Below, piece after piece: positions 1 through 3,971 of a DNA stretch of 6,887 bases. The notes under the pieces are model-generated. The model searched no databases and had not been told where the DNA came from. It saw nothing but the letters and a program-made list of their open reading frames with translations. A program made the position numbers and the translations under genes. Every line of letters starts with the position of its first letter. Within the stretch, counting starts at the first letter, position 1. Source of the DNA: Clostridia bacterium (GTDB lineage: Bacteria > Bacillota > Clostridia > Christensenellales > Borkfalkiaceae); contig JAJPXK010000086.1 in assembly GCA_021205485.1 (NCBI GenBank), positions 1-6,887 of the forward strand, written 5' to 3'.

Positions 1-95
1 AAGGAGATTCCTCGACTACGCTCGGAATGACAGAGTGTTGCGTCGGAATGACAGAGTGTTGCGTCGGGATGACAGAGGTGTGAGCGAAATGACAT
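1..95. repeat. Family A palindrome arm followed by a 21-bp tandem array
   Basis: The first 32 bases are a family A element: GGAGATTCCTCGACTACG running into GGAATGACA, with ATTCC near one end and GGAAT near the other forming the stem. The end of the element is then repeated in tandem with a 21-base period (unit GAGTGTTGCGTCGGAATGACA, with one G/A change), and a final degenerate unit ends at about 94. The window starts inside or at the edge of the element, so the left border is unknown. Because 21 is a multiple of three, the array gives an open frame with a seven-residue repeat; I do not think it is a gene. Confidence 0.8.
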
Positions 96-100
96 TTTTC

Positions 101-143
101 TGTCATCCTGAGCGAAACGAAGTGAAGCCGAAGGAACCCCTTT
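101..143. repeat. Family A palindrome, TCATCCTGAG variant
   Basis: TGTCATCCTGAGCG is followed by a degenerate centre and then CGAAGGAACCCC. This is the opposite orientation of the GGAGATTCTTCG...GAATGACA form and belongs to the ATCCT/AGGA-armed subfamily. The spacer from 144 to 212 is A-rich and holds nothing I can name. Confidence 0.65.
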
Positions 144-212
144 TACACCACAAACACAACACAAAAAAAGCGGGTGCTTGTATTCGTCACCCGATAAGTA
201 AGAAAAGCAAAA

Positions 213-240
213 CGGGCGGGCGGCGTTCCGCCGCCCGCCG
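213..240. repeat. Very GC-rich perfect hairpin
   Basis: An 11-bp perfect stem of only G and C: GGCGGGCGGCG (215-225) pairs with CGCCGCCCGCC (229-239) around a TTC loop. It is not followed by a T tract, so it is a poor candidate for an intrinsic terminator on either strand. It stands alone in this window. Confidence 0.75.
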
Positions 241-253
241 TAACCGAAAATGC

Positions 254-303
254 GACAGACCGAATGGTCTGTCCTATACAGCACATCCGTGCTGTATAGG
301 ACA
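254..303. repeat. Two overlapping, mutually exclusive hairpins
   Basis: Hairpin 1 pairs GACAGACC (254-261) with GGTCTGTC (266-273) around GAAT. Hairpin 2 pairs TGTCCTATACAGCAC (270-284) with GTGCTGTATAGGACA (289-303) around ATCC, a 15-bp perfect stem. They share bases 270-273, so both cannot form at full length. No T tract follows. The function is unknown; it may be another repeat family with only one copy in this window. Confidence 0.75.
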
Positions 304-320
304 GAGTGTATTTGGTAGGA

Positions 321-353
321 AAGGAGATTCTTCGACTACGCTCAGAATGACAT
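321..353. repeat. Family A palindrome, ATTCT/AGAAT variant
   Basis: GGAGATTCTTCGACTACG continues into CTCAGAATGACA. ATTCT and AGAAT pair around a TCGACTACGCTC centre. The element closely matches those at 2379-2404 and 6155-6186. Confidence 0.8.
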
Positions 354-361
354 ATAAAGCG

Positions 362-460
362 GTCGGAAGGAGATTCCTCGACTACGCTCGGAATGACAGA
401 GTGTTGCGTCGGAATGACAGAATATTGCGTCAGAATGACAGAGTGATGCGTCGGAATGAC
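362..460. repeat. Family A palindrome with a second 21-bp tandem array
   Basis: This repeats the layout of the window start: GGAAGGAGATTCCTCGACTA, GGAATGACA, and then further 21-base units of the type GAGTGTTGCGTCGGAATGACA with scattered changes (AATATTGCGTCAGAATGACA, GAGTGATGCGTCGGAATGAC). The tandem units copy only the 3' side of the palindrome. Together with 1-95 this gives two arrays about 340 bp apart, consistent with duplication of a whole array followed by drift. Confidence 0.8.
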
Positions 461-467
461 TTTTTCC

Positions 468-566
468 TGTCATCCTGAGGAGCCGCGAAGCGGCGACGTG
501 AGGATCCCCTCGATGGAATTGAAGCGGTAGGAAGGAGATTCTTCGACTATGCTCGGAATGACAGAG
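468..566. repeat. Composite of two family A palindromes in opposite orientation
   Basis: The left part is TGTCATCCTGAGGAGCCGC, with GCCGC-GAA-GCGGC in the centre (482-494) and closing arm AGGAT (501-505). It is followed by CCCCTCGATGGAATTGAAGC and then GGAAGGAGATTCTTCGACTA to GGAATGACA. The same linker and order recur at 6095-6190, so the pair spreads as one unit. Confidence 0.75.
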
Positions 567-573
567 GGTGCGA

Positions 574-616
574 AACCCCTCAGGCCTTACGGCCAGCTCC
601 CCTAATAGGGGAGCCA
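574..616. repeat. Family C half-element (right half)
   Basis: The order is AACCCCTCAG, hairpin GGCC-TTAC-GGCC (583-594), then hairpin GCTCCCC-TAATA-GGGGAGC (596-614). This is the same layout as the right half of family B (CACCTCATCAG, variable hairpin, CTTCCCC hairpin) with different sequence in each stem. A diverged copy carrying an insertion lies just after the first gene (1272-1338). Confidence 0.75.
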
Positions 617-656
617 AATAAAAAAGCAAAAAAAAACGGTGAATATAAAATAGATT

Positions 657-1268
657 ATGGCAGAATTTAATCCTTTACACAAACATTATAAATATGACGA
701 GGACGACAAGAAAAAACGCAGGCCCTGGCTGATCGTTTTATTGTGGTTTTTTATCGTTCTGTTCGTCGCGGCCGCTGTTTGTACCGCCGTCTATTTTTGC
801 GTTATAAACGTCAGCGAGGAGCCTTCCGCCCCCGGCACGGGGTACTACTACGAACTCAACGACGCCGACGGAAACGATATCGTCGGCAGGACGGATATCA
901 CCGTTTTCAACAACAACTCGTTCAGCGAGGATAAAATCGCCCCCGGGGCGAGCGGCGAATACACGTTCAATTTTGAGAACGTAGGCGACAACGCGATGAC
1001 GTACAGCCTGACGTTTTCGTGCGAGAATGAGTACAACATTAACATAGTTTACAAGCTTAAATGCGGCAGCAAATACGTGTGCGGGGATGAGGATACGTAC
1101 GTGAGTATAGCCGATTTAAAGGTGGAGGACCGCGTTGTGAGGCGCGGGCGGACGGACGTGTACACGCTGTACTGGACGTGGGCTCATAACGACGCCGTGG
1201 ACACCGTGGCGGGGATAAACTCCGCGAGTTACACCCTTACAATGAACGTGACCGCCATGGGCAGGTGA
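657..1268 (+). CDS. Membrane-anchored TasA/camelysin-like surface protein
   Basis: This is a 203-residue protein with no assigned name. Residues 1-23 are charged (DEDDKKKRR) and should stay in the cytoplasm; residues 24-50 form one hydrophobic segment; the rest should lie outside. The outer part looks like the beta-sandwich found in TasA/CalY-type proteins: APGASGEYTFNFENVGDNA (95-113) resembles the PG-x-SG...NxGD strand pair, and LYWTWAHNDAVDTVAG (171-186) resembles the WxW...D..DT..G segment of that family. Three cysteines (121, 136, 142) lie outside the membrane. There is no GxTxA-type SipW cleavage motif and no sortase signal, so it is probably a signal-anchored protein. Placed directly ahead of sipW, it could serve as a TapA-like anchor or minor fibre subunit. 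No Shine-Dalgarno sequence precedes the ATG, and a TATAAA lies only 7 bases upstream. Family assignment is by motif memory only. Confidence 0.85.
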   Translation: MAEFNPLHKHYKYDEDDKKKRRPWLIVLLWFFIVLFVAAAVCTAVYFCVINVSEEPSAPGTGYYYELNDADGNDIVGRTDITVFNNNSFSEDKIAPGASGEYTFNFENVGDNAMTYSLTFSCENEYNINIVYKLKCGSKYVCGDEDTYVSIADLKVEDRVVRRGRTDVYTLYWTWAHNDAVDTVAGINSASYTLTMNVTAMGR

Positions 1269-1271
1269 GGG

Positions 1272-1342
1272 GAACCCCTCAGGCCTTACGGCCAGCTCTA
1301 CTGTGTATGCTACGCTACCCTACCCTAATAGGGGAGCCTTAA
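1272..1342. repeat. Family C half-element with an inserted micro-repeat
   Basis: The element starts three bases after the stop codon of the first gene. AACCCCTCAG and GGCC-TTAC-GGCC (1282-1293) match the copy at 574-616. The next hairpin, which should read GCTCCCC-TAATA-GGGGAGC, is split after GCTC by 24 bases (1299-1322). The first 19 of these, TACTGTGTATGCTACGCTA, are the reverse complement of the micro-insert at 3533-3552, with one base missing. The right arm GGGGAGCC (1331-1338) is intact. Confidence 0.75.
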
Positions 1343-1356
1343 AGGTCGAATTATAT

Positions 1357-1517
1357 AGCCTTCCCCTCAAGGGGAAGGGGGACCGCGGGAGCGGTGGATG
1401 AGGTGGAAATACTCCGACCTTATACAAGCGGTGGAGCAACATAATTATTGGAAACACCTCAACACCTCATCAGTCAGTCTTACGACTGCCAGCTTCCCCT
1501 CAAGGGGAAGCCTTAAA
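1357..1517. repeat. Family B four-hairpin element, copy 1
   Basis: Structures in order are: hairpin CCTTCCCC-TCAA-GGGGAAGG; hairpin ACCGC-GGGA-GCGGT (1382-1395); GATGAGGTG (1397-1405), which can pair with CACCTCATC (1463-1471); the variable hairpin CAGTC-TTAC-GACTG (1474-1487); and hairpin GCTTCCCCT-CA-AGGGGAAGC (1492-1511). Bases 1357-1475 match 2162-2280 at 117 of 119 positions. Its outer flanks repeat one another (about 1338-1366 and 1511-1540). Confidence 0.85.
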
Positions 1518-1552
1518 GGGCGAATTATATAGCCTTCCCCTTGAGGGGAAAC
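1518..1552. repeat. Solitary family B end hairpin and flank duplicate
   Basis: CGAATTATATAGCCTTCCCC (1521-1540) duplicates 1347-1366. It leads into CCTTCCCCTTGAGGGGAAAC, a family B outer hairpin with nothing further attached. It appears to be a leftover end of a second element or of a tandem duplication, placed just before the sipW start. Confidence 0.65.
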
Positions 1553-1577
1553 CTGTAATAAAAAAACATAACAAAAA

Positions 1578-2120
1578 ATGAACAAGGTTTTGAAAATAGT
1601 TGGTATTGTCTTTAAGGCGATACTTGTCGCGCTGGTCGCGTTGCTTCTCGTTTACGACGTCAGCGCCATCGTGCAAAAATATGTGTACAAGAGGGATTTG
1701 CCCGTGTTTTTCGGGTATACCTTTGCGGTAGTCTCCTCTTACAGCATGTCGCCGACCATTCAAAAAAACGACCTGATTATCATTGACACCGACGCCGAGT
1801 ACGGCGAGGGCGACGTGGTGACGTACTACGAAAGCTCGTCGGGCGACTACATTACGCACAGGATTATCGCGGTGAACGACGGCGAGACGGTGACGTATAC
1901 GACCAAGGGCGACAACAGCGATTCGGCGGACCTGAACGCCGTTACGGACGGGATGATTGTTGGCAAGGTTGTGGCTTGGATTGGCGGCGTTGGGGCGTTT
2001 ATATCCTTTATCCAGCAGCCGATCGGGATGGTTTTGGCGCTTGCGATAATCGCGCTGGCGTGGATTTTGTGCCACCTGGTGTACAAACTGCTTTTGCCCG
2101 ACAAAAAGGACGAGGAGTAA
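1578..2120 (+). CDS. sipW: SipW-type (ER-type, family S26B) signal peptidase I
   Basis: A 180-residue membrane protease that should remove signal peptides from a small set of secreted proteins. Membrane segments lie at about 9-32 and 149-173, the two-span layout of SipW-like enzymes. The catalytic serine is S56 in SYSMSPT (box B). The general base is H94 in YITHRI, where bacterial P-type enzymes have lysine; this His marks the ER/SipW type. GDNSDSAD (111-118) matches the conserved GDN...D box with D112 and D118. VGKVVAWIGGVG (128-139) is the usual post-catalytic strand. Length fits the family. The ATG follows an A-rich leader (AACATAACAAAAAATG) with no Shine-Dalgarno sequence. It lies between an anchored TasA-like protein and a protein with a SipW-dependent signal, its likely substrate. 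A 159-161 bp family B copy sits on either side. Confidence 0.95.
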   Translation: MNKVLKIVGIVFKAILVALVALLLVYDVSAIVQKYVYKRDLPVFFGYTFAVVSSYSMSPTIQKNDLIIIDTDAEYGEGDVVTYYESSSGDYITHRIIAVNDGETVTYTTKGDNSDSADLNAVTDGMIVGKVVAWIGGVGAFISFIQQPIGMVLALAIIALAWILCHLVYKLLLPDKKDEE

Positions 2121-2161
2121 GGCGGGGAGTAGGACAAGGGAATTATAAGGGTGGAAGGAGT

Positions 2162-2320
2162 AGCCTTCCCCTCAAGGGGAAGGGGGACCGCGAGAGCGGT
2201 GGATGAGGTGGAAACACTCCGACCTTATACAAGCGGTGGAGCAACATAATTATTGGAAACACCTCAACACCTCATCAGTCCGTTTACACGGACAGCTTCC
2301 CCTCAAGGGGAAGCCTTAAA
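2162..2320. repeat. Family B four-hairpin element, copy 2
   Basis: It has the same order as copy 1: CCTTCCCC hairpin, ACCGC-GAGA-GCGGT (2187-2200), GATGAGGTG (2202-2210) opposite CACCTCATC (2268-2276), the variable hairpin GTCCGT-TTAC-ACGGAC (2278-2293), and the CTTCCCC end hairpin. Outside the variable hairpin only two bases differ from copy 1. The sole gene between the two copies is sipW. The 41 bases from the sipW stop to this element hold no terminator. Confidence 0.85.
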
Positions 2321-2322
2321 CA

Positions 2323-2406
2323 AGGCGAGGTTGGTATCTGAAGCCGCGAATTGCCTGGCTTTCCGCACGTACGTGCGAGATTCTTCGACTACGCTCAGAA
2401 TGACAG
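2323..2406. repeat. Family D connector joined to a family A palindrome, copy 1
   Basis: The connector reads GGTTGGTATCTGAAGCCGCG, ATTGCCTGGCTTTC, then a perfect palindrome CGCACGT/ACGTGCG (2364-2377), then GAGATTCTTCGACTACG to AGAATGACA (ATTCT at 2380-2384 pairs with AGAAT at 2397-2401). Two other copies of the connector (3408 and 6377) end in other A-type arms. The remaining 70 bases before the next gene are AT-rich and may hold its promoter, but I see no convincing -35/-10 pair. Confidence 0.8.
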
Positions 2407-2472
2407 AAAAAGCTGCCACTGATACGGGAAGCCATATGATACACAATACATCAATTAATTCAAGCATATTAC

Positions 2473-2478
2473 GGGGGG
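2473..2478 (+). promoter_or_regulatory. G-rich ribosome binding site with two possible starts
   Basis: GGGGGG lies just before ATGATG. From the first ATG (2480) the spacing is only one base; from the second (2483) it is four. The second start is therefore at least as likely, and would shorten the protein by one residue without altering the signal peptide. Confidence 0.55.
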
Positions 2479-2479
2479 A

Positions 2480-3406
2480 ATGATGTTTTTTAAAGGCAAG
2501 CAAAAGTTAATAAAAATCCTGACGGCGGCGCTGGTTTTGCTTACCGCTGTAAGCATCTGCATCGCAGGCTATACGTTTGCCCGCTATTCTACCTCGGCAG
2601 GCGGCACGGGCACCTCGGCCATAGCGCTGTGGAATGTGAATATTTCGCCTAAAACTACGACTACCACCAGCGGCACCTACGACGGAGCCGTTACTTTCGG
2701 CAAATTATCCCCGGGCGATGAACTTGATAGTGGTAATGCGTATGTATATTACAATAATACTAATGATATAGACCTTGCTACTGTTACATACCAGACGGAT
2801 GTTAAGGTTGCGTTTTCGATTGAAACCAGCGATTTTACCATATATTTTAACGATGGTTCGAGTTTGGTTCGTTCGATAAGCGGCGATACGGAAGTATTTA
2901 CAGATTCAAGCGGTAATACATTATCGTCAGGCAACTCTGCCTACAGTGTGTCGCAATCTGGTGCGTCTATTAAAACATTAGAAAGCACTATTTCTACAGC
3001 GATTGACAGTGGTAGTACCATTGTTTCTTTAGTACAAGCTAATACTTATACGCCTACATATCAGAATATAGCTGAACTATTTACGGTTGATATAAGCTAC
3101 AGCGGAAGCATAAACGGCAATTTTGATAGAGAGCCTGTTTACGCGGGAACTTCGTCGCAATATATTACGGGACATACTTATACAACAAGTGATTGGGGCG
3201 ATTCGAGCACTGAATTAACGATTGAATTAACAGGCTCGCTTGTGTGGGCCGTTGAAAGGCCCGCAAGTAGTAGCGTAACAGGCTATGACGCCAACGGCAA
3301 TTATTACTGGGCGACGTATTTATGCGACTGGGTAGGCAAGTATGTGGACAGCGTTTCGTACACGTTTACGTACAGCGCCCGCCAGGCTTCCGAAGCCGGC
3401 GAGTAA
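2480..3406 (+). CDS. SipW-dependent secreted protein, TasA-like fibre subunit candidate
   Basis: A 308-residue secreted protein. The N-terminus is a clear SipW-dependent signal: basic residues KGKQK, hydrophobic stretch 10-30, then GYTFARYSTSAGGTGTSAIA (30-49) and LWNVNIS. By analogy with TasA, where processing follows a GGTWA-type motif, I infer cleavage after Ala34. The mature part is rich in Ser, Thr, Tyr and Gly and looks all-beta. LSPGDELDSG at about 75-84 resembles the PGD/SG turn of TasA-like sandwiches, and a W-containing strand LVWAVERP (254-261) precedes the last strand SYTFTYSARQ. There is one cysteine in the mature part (282). No sortase motif, lipobox or C-terminal membrane segment is present, so retention may be by self-assembly or by the upstream anchored protein. 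A pilin role is unlikely: the type IV leader G/FxxxxE is absent. The SipW dependence is well supported; the fibre role is inferred from gene order. Confidence 0.9.
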   Translation: MMFFKGKQKLIKILTAALVLLTAVSICIAGYTFARYSTSAGGTGTSAIALWNVNISPKTTTTTSGTYDGAVTFGKLSPGDELDSGNAYVYYNNTNDIDLATVTYQTDVKVAFSIETSDFTIYFNDGSSLVRSISGDTEVFTDSSGNTLSSGNSAYSVSQSGASIKTLESTISTAIDSGSTIVSLVQANTYTPTYQNIAELFTVDISYSGSINGNFDREPVYAGTSSQYITGHTYTTSDWGDSSTELTIELTGSLVWAVERPASSSVTGYDANGNYYWATYLCDWVGKYVDSVSYTFTYSARQASEAGE

Positions 3407-3407
3407 G

Positions 3408-3490
3408 GCAACGGTTGATATCTGAAGCCTCGGATTGCTTGGCTTTCCGCACGTTCGTGCGAGATTGCCACGCTACGCTCGCAATGACGA
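3408..3490. repeat. Family D connector joined to a family A palindrome, copy 2
   Basis: The connector begins almost at the stop codon: GGTTGATATCTGAAGCCTCG, ATTGCTTGGCTTTC, hairpin CGCACG-TT-CGTGCG (3448-3461), then GAGATTGCCACGCTACG to GCAATGAC. Here the closing arms are ATTGC (3464-3468) and GCAAT (3481-3485), in place of ATTCT/AGAAT in copy 1. Confidence 0.8.
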
Positions 3491-3532
3491 GGGTGTGCGG
3501 CCGAATAACTTACCTTGCCTTCCCCTTGAGGG

Positions 3533-3552
3533 TAGCGATAGCATACACAGTA
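3533..3552. repeat. 20-bp micro-insert
   Basis: TAGCGATAGCATACACAGTA interrupts the first hairpin of family B copy 3. Removing exactly these bases restores the usual TTGAGGGGAAGGGGG. The reverse complement, less one base, interrupts a family C hairpin at 1299-1317. It is not itself palindromic. Confidence 0.75.
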
Positions 3553-3604
3553 GAAGGGGGACCGCTTGCGGTGGATGAGGTGGAAAGCGGTCGAAAAGAT
3601 TTGT

Positions 3605-3652
3605 GTCATTGCGAGGGGGCTCTACCCCGTGGCAATCCCGCCCGAACGGGCG
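3605..3652. repeat. Family A palindrome, GTCATTGCGAG variant with double hairpin
   Basis: GGGG (3615-3618) pairs with CCCC (3625-3628) inside the ATTGC/GCAAT arms, and GCCCG (3640-3644) pairs with CGGGC (3647-3651). The copy at 6213-6260 has GCGG/CCGC and GCACG/CGTGC at the same places, so both stems carry paired changes. Confidence 0.8.
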
Positions 3653-3769
3653 ACCAGCAGGTCTGGACGGTACGCAAGTTGTTTAAAAATAATAAAGTTA
3701 ATTATAGAAATTACACCTCATCAGTCACTGCGTGACAGCTTCCCCTCAAGGGGAAGCCTTAAATAAGGG

Positions 3770-3816
3770 CGGAAGGAGATTCTTCGACTCCACTGCGTTC
3801 CGCTCAGAATGACAGA
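3770..3816. repeat. Family A palindrome with an expanded centre
   Basis: GGAAGGAGATTCTTCGACT is followed by CCACTGCGTTCCGCTC and AGAATGACAGAGG. The centre is longer than in other copies (the ACTACGCTC core is replaced), while the closing arms ATTCT/AGAAT are unchanged. Confidence 0.75.
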
Positions 3817-3821
3817 GGTTT

Positions 3822-3864
3822 CGTCGTCCTGAGCGAAGCCGAAGGACCCCGCGAGGACTCGCGG
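3822..3864. repeat. Family A relative with added GC hairpin
   Basis: CGTCCTGAGCGAAGCCGAAGG is a CCTGAG-type A element that has lost the usual GTCAT edge. It is followed by CCGCGAG-GA-CTCGCGG (3849-3864), a 7-bp perfect stem. No T tract follows. Confidence 0.6.
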
Positions 3865-3891
3865 AAGGAATACTACGCTGACAGGGCCTTA

Positions 3892-3916
3892 CTTTTTCTC
3901 CCTGTAAAGGGAAAAG
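3892..3916. other. Imperfect leader hairpin before the 641-residue gene
   Basis: CTTTT-TCT-CCCT pairs with AGGG-AAAAG around GTAA, with a 3-base bulge. It may be a decayed family B/C end hairpin, or part of the 5' leader. A TATAAA at 3923-3928 follows, but I see no matching -35 box at normal spacing, so I do not call a promoter. Confidence 0.35.
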
Positions 3917-3959
3917 CATAAATATAAAGTTATATGAGAAAAACCTGAAATTAAAAAAT

Positions 3960-3965
3960 GGAGGG
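3960..3965 (+). promoter_or_regulatory. Strong ribosome binding site
   Basis: GGAGGG lies six bases before the ATG at 3972. It is a clear Shine-Dalgarno sequence, unlike the A-rich leaders of the first gene, sipW and lepA, and supports the chosen start. Confidence 0.8.
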
Positions 3966-3971
3966 CGGGGA

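Larger units (their letters stand above)
3514..3764. repeat. Family B element, copy 3, with nested insertions
   Basis: The left half has CCTTCCCCTTGAGG, a 20-base insertion, GAAGGGGG, hairpin ACCGC-TT-GCGGT (3561-3572) and GATGAGGTG (3574-3582). The centre carries a family A element of the GTCATTGCGAG type (3605-3652). The right half has CACCTCATC (about 3714-3722), the variable hairpin GTCAC-TGC-GTGAC (3724-3736) and the CTTCCCC end hairpin. The stretch 3605-3764 is shared with 6213-6373, so the nested form has itself been copied. Confidence 0.8.

Noticed and set aside
215..239. Rho-independent terminator
   Set aside because: The stem is very strong but no T tract follows on either strand.
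1..460. CRISPR array
   Set aside because: The 21-bp units are contiguous with no unique spacers between them, and no cas gene is present.
35..478. 147-residue open frame with repeated NDRVLRR-like units
   Set aside because: It lies wholly in family A repeats and the 21-bp arrays, whose period is a multiple of three; there is no ribosome binding site or recognisable domain.
1357..1517. Insertion sequence or transposon carrying its own gene
   Set aside because: No transposase open frame exists in this or any other repeat copy in the window; the elements are too short and only structured.
1500..2075. 191-residue open frame on the - strand across sipW
   Set aside because: It is the antisense shadow of a gene with clear catalytic motifs, and its translation is full of Arg/His/Asn with no domain.
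1578..2120. LexA-like or phage repressor-type S24 peptidase
   Set aside because: There is no DNA-binding domain, two membrane segments are present, and the base is His in a THR context, not Lys.
2480..3406. Type IV pilin-like subunit
   Set aside because: There is no G/FxxxxE prepilin cleavage site; the GYTFA...W pattern is that of a SipW substrate.
3322..3735. 137-residue open frame at the end of the 308-residue gene and into repeats
   Set aside because: It overlaps a well-supported gene in another frame and then reads through D, A and B repeats; the residues are translated palindromes.
3892..3930. Promoter of the 641-residue gene at TATAAA (3923-3928)
   Set aside because: No -35-like sequence lies 16-18 bases upstream; the AT-rich context makes a chance match likely.
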